Origin: Bicyclus anynana | Taxonomy: Eukaryota > Arthropoda > Insecta > Lepidoptera > Nymphalidae | Assembly (NCBI RefSeq): GCF_947172395.1 | Contig: NC_069086.1 | Coordinates: 13,982,501-14,046,500, forward strand | Direction of reading: 5' to 3' | Length of the DNA stretch: 64,000 bases | Shown: positions 11,601 through 23,409 of the stretch, piece after piece | How the letters are laid out: each line of letters opens with the position of its first letter | Numbering within the stretch: the stretch's first letter is position 1 | Made by a program: the position numbers and the translations under genes | The notes under the pieces: generated by a model | Database searches by the model: none | What the model saw: the letters and a program-made list of their open reading frames with translations, nothing else | What the model was told of the DNA's origin: nothing

Positions 11601-11949
11601 AGCCGAAATATTTTTTATTCTTTGAGCCTGCACTTTTTTATGTACACAACTGTGTTACACTTCACACTGTTATTGTGCAATACTTCAGTGTTCATTGGAT
11701 GTGTGTGTAGCACCACACATCGAAGTTTAATATGCATTCCAATCCATTAACACGTGTCATTAGCAATTATAATATGTGTAATTGACCATATTTCAAATCA
11801 GAATACCGAGTCACCGTAAATAGAGGATTAACTTTCATATTTCTTTCTATCTACATATTTTTTTTTTGCATAACTCGAAGATCATTTAGTGTCTTTAGAA
11901 CCTCAGCTTTTAATGAAGTTAAATAACGGTTCATTGAAATCGTTGTTCT

Positions 11950-12110
11950 GAGTGCGTACGTATAGAGCGTCACTGATATTTAGTGGTCCATCATTCAATT
12001 AGATGTTCCGAGAGGTCAGGGAAGCGCTCCTCCCACGGTCAGCGGTTTATCAGACAAACTGGAGCGGGTCAAACTCACAGACTCCCGCATTGCGCTGTCC
12101 ATTATTATGC
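11950..12110. other. Locally GC-rich, apparently single-copy intronic island
   Basis: Within AT-rich intron this stretch holds TCCGAGAGGTCAGGGAAGCG, CTCCTCCCACGGTCAGCGG and GAGCGGGTCAAACTCAC. It matches none of the repeat families recognised in the window. Three GGTCA half-sites occur within about 60 bases in direct orientation. A regulatory element is possible, but no conservation evidence is available. Confidence 0.25.
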
Positions 12111-15100
12111 TTTGTATACTATAAAATAATACTCAATATTACGATTTATTACGTTTTTTGTCTTCAATAAACAATCTATACTTATAATAAATCTCTAGAG
12201 AGGTCAATTCTGTACATGAAATATATATATCAGGGGTATATTTATCAGGAGGTGATTTATGAACGATACTGATGCCAAAAATGTAATCAGTAAAATTTTT
12301 GTCTGTCTATTCGTTATAGAAACAAAAACTATTTGACGGGTTTTAACGAAACTTGGTACAATTATTCTTCATACTCCTGGGCAGGTTATAGTATACTTTA
12401 TATCACGCTGCGATCTATAGTGTTATCGTCGTTTAGTGTTGGAAATGGTACTCTGTGACGGATATGACGTCGCACGATCTCGTGTTGGGTGTTGGCTTCA
12501 GTGTGCTCGTGGCGTTCGAACCGTCCACATCTATTGCTGTGTAATTCTTTATGGGTTACTTCTAATAGGCGGGGAGAGTGACTTGAGTGGAAAAGGGGAG
12601 TGTTTGATATCAGTAAAAGGCGCCTTTAACCCTACACACATCGTTCGCAAGTACGTGACTCCACTTTCTAGGGTCTTATTTTGGTTACAGTTTGATTTGT
12701 TAATTAAGTTGTCCTGACAAGTGTTGTGAATCATAACCTTTGTTCGACATTAGTTTTCTTATATTTGTAATCACTTTTGAGTCCTATAATAATAGGAGCA
12801 GAGCAGTGAAGGAAAATGTTGGGAAAACGGGAGAAGTTACTCCATTTTTACAGCGATATTTCTGTAAAGGCTGGATTAATAGGTCTAAGGGCGGACGAAG
12901 TCGCGAGCGTCCGCTAGTAATAAATATATCAAAAGCCTATATGAAAACTTATTGCCACATATGTCGGTGTCAGAGGTATCAAACGAAAGTTCCTAATACA
13001 ACATTTGGAGAAATAAGATGTCGTATGCGATTGTATTGGTAATGTGTTGCTATGGTTACATGTAAAGACCCAAAAATGAGCTAATGCGCTACCTGCGAGT
13101 ATACCTACTCTGATAAAACAATGTAGGTATCTTAAGAACTTACAATATCATAACACTGTATCTGAATAATATCAACTAGAGAAAAATCGCAGTTATTTAT
13201 ATTTATCCCCCTATACTTACTTACTATAAGTGCAAAGGATATTTTTGAGTCTCAATAAAATTATTCAAATGCCGCTAGAGGTTACTTCTCTGTCAAAAAT
13301 ATATGTTCAAATGTGTTCATACAAACTGCATCTATGGAATCGATGTTTCATTTTGTTAAAATTACACGTGTGTCTATTACGATTTAACATATAGTTGTGT
13401 GTATTGTAAGGACACAGAATATATATATATTGGTGTAAAATAATTTCGATGTGTGAGTTTACCTCGTTCCCCTCAAACAACGACAGACAATTTTGTTGGT
13501 GAATTTGAGTGTGGTACAAGACCAGAAGGTAATTGGTCTGAGTCGTGCGAGGACCTTTTTATGAGTGTTACCACAAAACACCGTATCTAAAGATACAGTC
13601 TAATGTCATACTATGGCAGTACTGTGGAGAAAGTAATAATGCTGTTATTTTCTGTTGTGACACATAAAAAAGTAGTGGTGACGATGATCCATTTCGTTTA
13701 AGCAAATCTAATATGTCGCTTGTCCTCTGCTCGTTTGTAAAATTTTTTACCAACTTTGCACTGAGATTTTGCGTCAAGTAGAACAAAGAAAGAATCTTAC
13801 GTAAGAAAGTTGTATAGTCTACTCTCTTAAACACTTTCATACACGCATAGACACTTCGAATATACGACACAAGTATTTTTTGCTGTTGACCTACGTAATA
13901 ATGTCTATAGGCTATGTCCTCGGGCTATAACAGTTTCATAATGTTTGTATAGTGTTACATAAATCCATTAGCGATTTTCTCTAGTTAATCCGTTAGAGTA
14001 CTAGAATTACTTTATGTACTCGTATTTTTATTTTTTTCATTGTAATGTGTTTTTATAAAATTATATAAATCAGGGTAATTATCTCTTGGTGACGTCCATA
14101 AAGAATATGACGTATTGTATTTAAAACTACCCTCAATCAGGTCAATCCTTTTCATTTCTTTGTTCTTCTGGTGTAAGAAAGAAATACTCATGAAAAAGAG
14201 GGTAACAAATTAATCGAGTATTGAACACCGGTGCGTTATATGTACGAGTATAGTTAAATTCAAGTGTGTGAAGGTGATTTTCAAGTTTAAGCAAGGTTTA
14301 AATTTTGTTTCACGGTTTAGGCGATAAAATTTTCCGTTTTGTTATAACGTTAGGACGCGAAATGTTGCTGCATGGATTTTGTGTTAATATGGGTGGGTGG
14401 CTATAGCCGAAAGTGTACCCTTAGGTTGTTACTAGATTTACAAGCCTCGGGCACTGCTCAAGCTTATTTTCTGCCACTCGAGAGTTTGTTCGTTAAATCC
14501 TTAGTGGGATTTGTGAGACCTGATAGGCTTTTATTCAATAATTGTGTATTGCCCTTTATATCCTCTTTGATGTAGTCTCCGACACATACATATAAGAATC
14601 GAAACTATTATGCTATCAAAGTTTAAAAAATATAGTTGGTTTTGTTGTTCATTTATGAGCCATTTGCGATTGAGTATTGCATTTGATAAAATAAATGGCA
14701 CTATATACCAATGTTCATAGGCTTTTAGAAAGTACTGCCTTACTTAAAGCTTATCAAATCGATATAGCGGCATAAACACTTCTAAATGATTTGTTTCCGT
14801 CACGTAACAGAGTTGTACTAAAATGGGAACCTGACTATCAGTGGTTGATGTTCAATGAACTCAATATTGGACAATTGAAGTATACAAGGACGTCGTTTTT
14901 ACGAGCATCGTCGCGTGTTCCTATTGTTTAGCTGAAGCAGTAAGTTCATTGATTTTTGATTAATTCTCTATAGAGTTTATGAACTCCAAAAGGACGATGT
15001 TTTAGATAATAACAATTAATCAATGTTTGATCCATGTAACATGAAACTCAGACCCGTGGATTGTGGGGTTGGATTTAATTTTTTTTTGTTTTTTATTCTG

Positions 15101-15590
15101 TACTAGTTGGCCCTCGAGTTTGACAACAAACACGCCATTTCTGAGACTATTACCCAATAGATATGATTAGATTTACCTCATTCCAATGTTTTGTTAAAAA
15201 CGTTAGTGCGCTTAACGAAGATTTTTCTAGAATATTTAGGTAGCTGTTGTACATTGAACTGTACACTAAATAGCTTGACAGTAATTAAAGTGAACGAAGC
15301 TTTTTGTCATAGTTTCTTGTTTCTACCGGTGCGCCTGAAGTTCATTGATTTTTGTCCATTGAATGCAAAAACATTGCAAGACTGTAGCTTGACTTGAGAA
15401 TTAAATTGTCAAGTCTTAGAATTATTTTATCTTATCAAGTAGAAGAAATTAATGATTTATTTGCAAACAGCTTTTTCAGTTGTATATCGTTTACTAGAAT
15501 TTTCTGACACTACGTATCTAGATTAATAAGTTTTACTGTAATGTTTTTTTAAAGTTGGTAAGTACTCGCAAGTATTCTAAAAATTATACA
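12111..15590. other. Spacer without recognisable genes
   Basis: Open frames at 12436-12717 (+), 12740-13042 (+), 13568-13870 (-), 14372-14575 (+) and 15191-15397 (+) have no recognisable domain or splice context. A fragment ending GGCGGACGAAGTCGCGAGCG near 12890-12920 is a common repeat end. A candidate ecdysone-response palindrome is at 14850-14860. I see nothing else here. Confidence 0.4.
14848..14862. promoter_or_regulatory. Candidate ecdysone-receptor binding palindrome (one-base spacer)
   Basis: GTTCAATGAAC at 14850-14860 is a perfect inverted repeat of GTTCA and TGAAC around a single A, the architecture of ecdysone response elements (RGKTCANTGAMCY). A second, weaker match (GGTTCATTGAAAT) is at 11929-11941. 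If the flanking exons belong to an ecdysone-induced gene such as E75, an intronic element would make sense. By sequence alone, such 11-mers also occur by chance. Confidence 0.3.
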
Positions 15591-15594
15591 AAAA

Positions 15595-15779
15595 AATAGC
15601 GGACGCCCGCGACTTCATCCACATGGATTCAGTTAAGTTTTCAAAAATCCCGCAGGAACCATGGATTTTTCCGGTATGAAAATAAGTCTATGTGCTTAAA
15701 TTTTGTGCGGCGTTAAAGAGTACAAAACATCCAAACAATGATCCACACAAACTTTCGCATTTATAATATTAGTAGGATG
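15595..15779 (+). repeat. Dispersed repeat with TTTATAATATTAGTAGGAT tail, copy 1
   Basis: It begins TAGCGGACGCCCGCGACTTC and contains CCCGCAGGAACCATGGATTT and GCGGCGTTAAAGAGTACAAA. It ends CATTTATAATATTAGTAGGA. The same structure recurs at 20311-20642, 60876-61068 and, reversed, at 36889-37028. Confidence 0.75.
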
Positions 15780-18700
15780 CTCCTTAGATTTATGTAAAAC
15801 GATTAAATTAATAAATATTATAAACCATTAATATAATCGTTCCAACATAATACAACCAAGATAAATGTATAATTCTAGTCAGTTACAATTCATTATAACA
15901 AGAAGTTTATTACTTCAGTTCAATTAAAATAACTTCATTCTTATTGTAGTTTAAAGAAAAAAATCTCATAGACATAGGCGATAAAGATAAATATATATAT
16001 TTTAAACATTTTGGAATATAAAAAAGTCTGACTTTTTTAAAGTAAGAATTTATTTGTCGGGAAAATAAAATATCTCAAAGACGACGAGAGCAACGGAGCG
16101 TAGCCACTTGCGGGTGCTGGATGAGTCTTCTCACATTACTGTGAGAAAATGTCATATTATTTGACGTGAGAGGATTTTGAGACGTAAGTAATCAAAGTGC
16201 ACAGTAAGTTCAGGCATAATTACTAGAATGACTGGCACTGTATAGCTGTAACATCAGTTCATTGCCCTTTTAATGATTTGCGACTTTATTTTTATTGTAC
16301 TAATGTTCAAAATTGTTAGAGTTTTGCACTAAAGGCCTAATTCGCTAATTAGCTCAGACTAACTAGATAAAGACCTGCCTCGCAAGACATTATTTTTCTG
16401 TCAAAGTATATGATCAACGATCTTATGCGATTATAAACACTGTCTCTATAGAATCGATATTTCATAGTTTACAATCGTGTCCGTCGGTTAAAAACCTCCG
16501 TAAAAATACCTTTTTGTGTAGTTAAATGGTGTAAAAAACGAACAAAAACTGCTAGTTTAGTATAAGATATGTGTGAAATCTAAGCTTGTTTTCCTTAGAA
16601 AATGGCAGAAAATTTTGTTCGTGCATTTGGGTGCGATACTAGTCCTTATGTATTTAGTCTGAGCTAATTAGCTACAAATATGATTGTGTAGTTGTATAAA
16701 GTCAGGCAGTTTATTGAAGTCGGCTTTATCTAAATGTAAATCAGTTAGACACGTTCAGAATTTTTTACTTGTCCAAGTAGGTACGTTACGTTCCCACAAC
16801 ATGCTGTCACGTCATTGTATTTCGTGACAGAAGTCATAATTTGGATTTTGTTTGGCTTGGCACATGTTGAAGTCAAGCAGGTCCTTAAACGTTAGACTAT
16901 TAAAAGTCACGCACATAGAGGGCGACTGTAGATTGCAGTATATCAACTGCTAACAGTGCAGAATTAAAATTAGTTGGGTTTGAAAAAGAATATCTCTCTT
17001 ATTAGCTAATTACCTGCCTTAAAAGAAATAACATAATCTCATGTAATTAACTAGACACTTTATGTCAACCCTTTTTGTTATTTTTTATCTCTGTTCTCTG
17101 TTCTACAAGTAAGTACCTAGTACTCGTACGTAGTACATACTTGTACATATGTTTTCTGTGCTAATACTTGAATACGCAACTCTTTATTACTACTTCAAAA
17201 GCTTCAGAATCGATTACGTATTTTAAACTCTATAACTAAATCGCAACATTTTTGTAACGCATGAGTCAGAATAATATTTTACTGATTTAAATATGTGTAG
17301 GATACGCTATGGTTATATACTATGTATCTAGATTATAGTGACGCAATGATTCGAACGAACTTTGATTAAAAACTACTTATGTCAATTAAGAAAGTCTCAA
17401 GGGTCTCTGGCTAGCCTACCAAGGAGTTAAAACTCAAAAATTACATAATATGCAAAACTGAGGGTATTAGTGGTGTATGACTATAGACTATTGTAAAGGA
17501 AAACTATGTACATACAAATAACTAAGAACCGCGTTTCTAATTTGCGTTCTACGCCTATCTATATGTTACTCGTATATTTATAGCGCATTACCGTACAAAG
17601 CAGTGCAATCTCCGGTTCCCTTGCAAAGCCCTAGACAACAGAGGCCTTTTACTTTTCGCCCTCCGTCCCTTTTCGATGCATTGTACGGAGGGCAGCGACC
17701 GTAATAAGAGTGCACCCTCGTTGCCATGACAACTCCTGTTCCCGCGAAAATATTGACACGGGCGTTGGGTCCAGACGGGGAGAAACCCTTGCTACTCGTA
17801 GATACGCTCGCATATCATGATACTTTACGATTAATCCTGCAATAATGGAGCAATTACATCTGATAATATTATGTATCACTGTCGAGCTCGGAAAATAAAG
17901 CAAGCAATTTATTTGATTTTAAAGAGGTGTTGGCCGAAGTTTTTTTATTAAACAGAGTATAATATTTTGGCTAAGACTTATACAGTACTTTTTTTGTCCA
18001 GAAGCAAATATCTCTAATGAATTTTATACTTTTCAGAAGGGCTTTAAAAAAGGAAGATTCGCATATAGAATAATACAAGTGTAACTAAACAATACCTAAT
18101 TTAAATGGTGCAACCATTTAAAAACTATATTAAACAGTTTCTGTCTATTAAGCAGTTATCTTAAGTTATTCCTTCTCACTTATCTTAAGTATATATTGTC
18201 AGAAAAAGGATTTCTTGCATACTTTAAAGAGTTTCAGATGAATGGAAATAGCTCAAGAGTCAAGATATAAATGAGGAATGATAAAATAATCAGTATTAAT
18301 GCATACATAATCTGAGCTCATTCTAATAATGTAATTCGGTTCCGCGTTCAGGCGTCGGGTTACTTCCTACATGCATTTTAATTTTTAAATACACGGCATC
18401 ATTACGATGAATACAGAAATCTAGTAATAAACATTAGTGGAATATGTTTTTCTATGTATGCAGGTTAGCTTGTATGTAGATTAAGTAGGTACCTACGAAT
18501 ACTTAGTCTAACCACAGAATATACATAGTACAAGGCTTAACATAAATTTCAAAATTACGAAAAACCCCCGAAGTTTGTTAATTACACTATCGATGATGTT
18601 ATCAATATTTTCTTTCGGTGCGCTTTCATTTGAGACTCCCACTCCAGTATATTTGCAGACATTCGGTTTTTTTCCCCACTTTCACCTCCCCAAAATTTTT

Positions 18701-19140
18701 AACGGCTCAACTGATTTTCATGAAACATGTCTATGAACACACGTGATATTTATTTTCTTTAAAGTACACAGTGTCATTAAGATAATTTTAATAATAATTC
18801 ATCTTCATAATAAAGATTTGATCACGGTGAGATCATTTATGATATTAACTGTTAAGTACTTACGAATTTAAATTAGGGCACTCTTGTCTGATGGATTCGC
18901 GTGGAATATATCTGCGGTGAGTAATTAAGGTCGTCCACTAAATCTTAACAAATTTTTATGTTCATTACATACAATTTCACAGGAGATTTGAGTTGACAAA
19001 CAAATAAATAAAGTCTAGTTGAACTTACTTTAAATTAATAATAATCGGCGGTGGTATTTACGAGTAGGTTCATTAGCTTGATTTAAAATGAATGAGAATT
19101 AAAAGAATTGAACAAATACCTTTTAGTATTAGGATTTAAG
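15780..19140. other. AT-rich spacer, no gene seen
   Basis: No coding exon is recognised. One GC-richer patch (17600-17800) contains CCTCCGTCCC and its near-complement ACGGAGGGC. The rest is AT-rich sequence without families that I can place. Confidence 0.4.
17600..17800. other. GC-rich unique-looking patch
   Basis: The patch holds CTCCGGTTCCCTTGCAAAGC, TTTTCGCCCTCCGTCCC, GTACGGAGGGCAGCGACCG and GACACGGGCGTTGGGTCCAG. It matches no repeat family seen elsewhere in the window. The reverse-strand frame at 17649-17903 has no recognisable domain. It may be an enhancer or an old repeat. Confidence 0.2.
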
Positions 19141-19430
19141 AGCCGTTATAGCCTAGAGGATATGAATATGACCTCTGCCTCCGATTCCGGGGGGGTGTGG
19201 GTTTAAATCCGGGCCGGGGCATGCACCTTCCAACTTTTCAGTTGTGTGCATGAAATATCACGTGTCTCAAACGGTAAGGAAAAACATCGTGAGGAAACCT
19301 GCATACAAGAGAATTTTCTTAATAATTCTTTGTGTGTTTGTATTCTGCCAATCCATTGCATTGGGCCAGCGTGGTGGACTATTGGCCTAACCCCTCTTAT
19401 TCCGAATATGGGTTTATAACGACGATTATA
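19141..19430 (+). mobile_element. SINE-A, near full length
   Basis: The tRNA-like head (AGCCGTTATAGCCTAGAGGA, then GGTGTGGGTTTAAATCCGGG) is followed by the body CCAACTTTTCAGTTGTGTGC, CATCGTGAGGAAACCTGCAT and GGGCCAGCGTGGTGGACTAT. It ends CCGAATATGGGTTTATAACG. The head carries A-box- and B-box-like pol III promoter elements. A 7-base insertion in the head and loss of the 3' AGAGGAGACTCGAGCTCAG block mark it as an old copy. Confidence 0.85.
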
Positions 19431-20107
19431 AATTAACTCCGTAGAATAGGTACCAACCTAGAAGCCATAATTAAAAAATCATATTCGTTTTAAGAACACG
19501 TAGGAGATATGGTTTACTATACATTAAGATAGATTGCGAGAATACAGTTTTGTTATTAGAACTAATTTAAATGTTTATGTAGTCATGTGTTACTCGTATA
19601 CACTATAATACATTTATAGATATTTAGGGTTGCCACTGCATCCGAAAATTTTAATAGCTAATAGCGCCGGATATTAAAAAATCAAATGTTAAGGCTATCA
19701 TAAATATTATGTAGGTAAGTAATTATGGTTATTAATTTATTTATTTATTAATTTATTTATATATTTGTGGAATGTGTTACGCAAAGCTGAGTCATCAATA
19801 CAAAATATCCTCAATGCTTAGAATAGATAGTCAATTTTTATTGACCTTAGAAAAGTGTGTGAATTTATTATTTCTATTTGCATTAGATTATAGATATAGG
19901 CACTTTAAGTGTGTGTAATAGCTATTTTACTTTACTTAGGTCCTTTTCATTTGTATTAATTTTTATTTGTTTGACTAAATGCAGTTTGACTTTTCGAAAA
20001 ATATTTTACCTGCGTAACCGTTTATCTACTTATCAATATTTTTAATCTAATTGTAATTTCAACACATTAAAATCTCTGAAATTAAATTTATCGCAGGTTA
20101 TTAATTT

Positions 20108-20309
20108 ATTATAATACACGGCTAAAACTCACGCGATAGAACATTGCAGTATGCCCGATTAGTTTCGAACTCATACGGGGCCCTTAATCATGAGCTGGTT
20201 CTTGCAACGCGGCATGATCCAAAATTTTCCAGCAGTTCCAGTATAGGTTCGAAAGTAGTCGAGCATATTCCGACGTTGCACACGTGTATTTTAGCCGTGT
20301 TTTATAATG
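20108..20309 (-). mobile_element. MITE with ACACGGCTAAAACTCAC ends, diverged copy
   Basis: The ends are TTATAATACACGGCTAAAAC and ATTTTAGCCGTGTTTTATAA. The interior (CCCGATTAGTTTCGAACTCA, ATGAGCTGGTTCTTGCAACG) is the reverse complement of the interior of the element at 22621-22802. This copy is older, because its inverted repeats are imperfect (for example ACGCGATAGAACATTGCAGT against ACGTGATATTACGTCGGAGT). The apparent frame at 20144-20425 runs through it and is not a gene. Confidence 0.8.
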
Positions 20310-20310
20310 A

Positions 20311-20642
20311 ACTAGCGGAAGCCCGCGACTTTGTCCGTGTAGAATTTAGTTTTTCTCAAATCCCTCGGGAACCATGGATTTTACCGGAATCTCAATACCA
20401 AATTTCAGCTAATTCGATAAAGTAGTCGAGGCGTGAAAGAGTAGCAAACATTCATATCATTAAAATCATCAGTTTTCGCAACTCTCGGGAAACCATGGAT
20501 TTTTTCGGGATAAAAAGTAGCCTATGAGTAAAATCCATTTTCATTCCAAATTTTAGCCAAATCGCTTAAGTAGTAGCGGCGTTAAAGAGTAACAAACATC
20601 CAAACATTCATACAAACTTTCGCGTTTATAATATTAGTAGGA
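20311..20642 (+). repeat. Tandem pair of TTTATAATATTAGTAGGAT-tailed repeats
   Basis: Two partial units follow each other. The first has CTAGCGGAAGCCCGCGACTT, CTCGGGAACCATGGATTTTA and AGAGTAGCAAACATTCATA. The second has TCTCGGGAAACCATGGATTT and GTAGCGGCGTTAAAGAGTAA, with the tail CGCGTTTATAATATTAGTAG. Only the second carries the tail, so this is a partial tandem duplication. Confidence 0.7.
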
Positions 20643-21121
20643 TTAATATGAATAACACTTACAATATTTTTAATTCTAGGCTTTAAAATTGTAGGCTAGT
20701 TGGCAACCTTATAGCGTAAACAAAACATTTGCGTAGGCGTATGAATTGTATCAAACACTATCGACGTTTAGCGGATATTTATATTAGAAAGGCCATGACA
20801 CAGAAATGAAGTAAAGTCTTGAGCTGCATCGGTTGGTAAACAAACTTGATACGTCAGCACCTTGCTCTGCCGAATATGGGGTCACACACAGACCGGCCGC
20901 CAATATGATCAACAACTTGTGTCCCTTGCTGTATTTGTGTGAAGGTTATATTGTAAACTCCGCTATAGGCAATATATTTGACTACCAACTTTTATTCTTA
21001 ATGAAATCAATTTAACTGAAATGGGTGAACAAAATTACACTAAAAACACACTAAAAATAGAAAAATAAAATCTTTATAAAAAAATACCTGAATTCAAAGT
21101 TGCATTACTCTTAAAATCGAA

Positions 21122-21193
21122 AAATAACATCGTACCTGTGTCCTTTCTATAGATCTAATAAAGAATAGAAAGGACATAGGTACGATGTTATTT
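21122..21193. repeat. Isolated 29-bp stem hairpin
   Basis: Bases 21122-21150 and 21165-21193 pair over 29 bp, with a single G-U-type difference and a 14-nt loop (AGATCTAATAAAGA). Dimensions resemble an insect pre-miRNA or a minimal foldback element. I see no related copy in the window. Confidence 0.6.
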
Positions 21194-21414
21194 CTCGCCT
21201 TTTATAGTACCTAATGCACTTTTATTTTTATTTTTAGTGTAAATTTGTTCACCTATTTCAGTTTTGTTCACCTATTTAGTTGTAATTTCAACACAAAATT
21301 ACTGAACCGATGTTTGTAAAAAATAAATAGGACCAATCTGGAAGTATACTCTTTCAAACAAAAAAAGAATGTTCAAAATTGGTTAAAAAATGACAAAGTG
21401 ATGACTAAAAAAAT

Positions 21415-21465
21415 ATACGCTTCGAATTGAGAACTTCCTCCCTTTTTTCAAGTCGGTTAAAAATG
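21415..21465 (-). repeat. Fragment of the AACCGACTT-GGAGGAGGTTCT repeat block
   Basis: GAATTGAGAACTTCCTCCC is followed by TCAAGTCGGTTAAAAA. The same block in better condition is at 62250-62290 (same orientation) and 57244-57300 (opposite orientation). Confidence 0.55.
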
Positions 21466-21584
21466 GCTAAAATTAAATTACAATCAACTGCAATATCTGC
21501 TCTGATTATTATATTAATGTTTAGAAAACTTGCTAAGTATTATCATTTATGTATTTACTTTTTTTTTAAGTTTTTTTTTTTATT

Positions 21585-21765
21585 GAGAAAGAATACAATA
21601 TGGAACTTAAGCTAACTTATCCTAATAACTATACAAATCATGCCCACGTGGAATGGTGGCAAGAATACTGGCTGCATTTCCGCGCTGGACAGCCAGGCTG
21701 ATCCTTTGCGCAAAAAATGAGCCAGCCCTTCTGTCACCAGTCGAGGCAACTAGCCACGGTGAAAT
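21585..21765 (+). repeat. Dispersed repeat (CATGCCCACGTGGAATGGTG family)
   Basis: ACAATATGGAACTTAAGCTA, CTTATCCTAATAACTATAC and CATGCCCACGTGGAATGGTG are followed by CTGGACAGCCAGGCTGATCC. Bases 31145-31250 are the reverse complement of its first half. The family is unknown to me. Confidence 0.55.
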
Positions 21766-22252
21766 GATTAATTATGTATTTAGGGATTTAGTAATTTTTT
21801 AGTAATACATAAATGATAATCTATGGTCATCATTTTTCACCTCAAACTACATGTCGGTGCATGGCAGCATAAGGTACCTAATTGAACATTTATATTTTTA
21901 TACTGTTGTGTTTTTTGTGAATCATGTACTTAATATATACAGGTTTATTATCGCGGATGATGTGATCAACCCAGGTGGATACCTCCATAAGTCTTTTTTA
22001 TTTAAAGCCTTATGATTCATCTCATATTTACGTATTGAGGAAAAAAAAGTTACGATTTGATTGTGACCTTTTAATGGATAACGGGTTTTGTGTACGACTA
22101 TACCACGAGTAGTATACTGTATCTTACGAGATGAAGTTTAACAGAAAAGTCAAAAAATATCGCTCAAACAATTTCTGATATCTACCTACCTACACTAAAT
22201 AGACAAATTGTTTTTTAACTTTCCTATATATGTGCTGCTTGACTAAACTGAA

Positions 22253-22560
22253 TGATCATTCATCATTATCAACCTATTTTTGGCTCACTGCTGAGCTCGA
22301 CTCTCCTCTCAGAATGAGAGGGGCTAGGCCAATAGTCCCCCACGCTGGCCCAATGCGGATTGGCAGACTTCACACACGCAGAGAATTAAGAAATTTCTCT
22401 AGTAGGTTTCCTCACGATGTTTTTCCTTCAGACACGTGATGTTTAATTTCTTATGAAATGCAACTGAAAAGTTGGAGGTGCATGCCCTGGACCGGATTCG
22501 AACCCACACCCTCCGAAATAGGAGGCAGAGATCATATCCACTGGGCTATCACGGCTAAAC
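22253..22560 (-). mobile_element. SINE-A, full length, reverse orientation
   Basis: Read on the minus strand it runs from GCCGTGATAGCCCAGTGGAT through the B-box-like GGGTTCGAATCCGG and the body CCAACTTTTCAGTTG. It continues through GGGCCAGCGTGGGGG to the 3' end with AGGAGAGTCGAGCTCAGCAG. One internal deletion removes part of the ACGGTGAAGG block. Confidence 0.88.
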
Positions 22561-22620
22561 TGAATAAATCTATCTGTATTTTAGAATTTAAACTATCGTG
22601 AGTGTTATTCATATTAAATG

Positions 22621-22802
22621 ATTATGAAACACGGCTAAAACTCACGTGATATTACGTCGGAGTATTTCAGTCAGTCAGTCAGTCAGTTTGGATCGTGCCG
22701 CGATGCAAGAACCAGCTCATGACTAAGGGCCCCGTATGGGTTCGAAACTAGTCGGGCATACTCCGACGTAATATCACGTGAGTTTTAGCCGTGTTTCATA
22801 AT
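22621..22802. mobile_element. MITE with perfect 44-bp terminal inverted repeats
   Basis: Bases 22621-22664 and 22759-22802 are exact reverse complements (outer part ATTATGAAACACGGCTAAAA, inner part ACGTCGGAGTA). The interior of about 94 bp contains a TCAG/CAGT tetranucleotide run (about 22668-22687) and GGGCCCCGTATGGGTTCGAA. The element is 182 bp with no coding capacity. The perfect arms point to recent amplification, while the copy at 20108-20309 is diverged. The possible target duplication is unresolved because the flank is palindromic. Confidence 0.85.
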
Positions 22803-22873
22803 CAAATCTATCTGTAATTGGCTGTAACATGCAGGAAATATTGTATAATTGTGTTCTTGGTAACGCTGTTGAT

Positions 22874-23020
22874 TTTTTCTTAAAAATAAATAAATAAAAT
22901 AAAATAAACGTTCAAATTTATTCATTCATGTTCATTAAGTAAATATTAAAAAAATATTTTTAAAAAAATATTTAAAAAAAAATATTTTTTAAAAAAAATA
23001 AAAAAATGTTTTTTTTTACC
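22874..23020. repeat. A/T low-complexity block
   Basis: The block runs AAATAAATAAATAAAATAAA and then alternating AAAAATATTTTTAAAAAAAT stretches, ending in a T run. It has no coding potential. Confidence 0.8.
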
Positions 23021-23409
23021 TGTATAATATAACAAATAGATACGATTTTAAATACACTTGTATTATATACTCGGTTGCTGTTTTTAGTTGTTTAGTAGTT
23101 CCAATGTAGTAATGACGTAAGCCCTCCGAACCTGTCGTCGTCTGCGTTTTCCGGAGGCAGATGCGACTCCCCTGTAATTTCATTCCCTCCGCCCTCGTCA
23201 CCCTAGCCGTGCTACCGCCAATTGCATTTTTATTACGTTATCCTGAAACGTCTGTATTTATGGAAATATCCGCTACGATAGCGCGCATTTGAGACTTTAT
23301 TGCTGTCTATAAAATCTAAATAATCTGATTATTTGGAACAGTGGTTATAGCATAGTGGTTTTGTAGATACATACGTAATGGTTTAAGTTAATATGTTTTA
23401 TTTAATTTT

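Larger units (their letters stand above)
19625..20703. mobile_element. Possible degraded DNA transposon shell with AGGGTTGCCA-type ends
   Basis: TTTAGGGTTGCCACT at 19624-19638 faces its approximate reverse complement AGTTGGCAACCTTATAG at about 20696-20712. The interior is AT-rich and contains a MITE (20108-20309) and a retroelement tail (20311-20642). No transposase remains and no target duplication is evident, so the pairing may be coincidental. Confidence 0.2.

Noticed and set aside
12436..12717. Forward open frame of 93 codons
   Set aside because: It has no domain, no splice sites in the right place and a biased composition. It is followed by a repeat end near 12890, so it is treated as chance.
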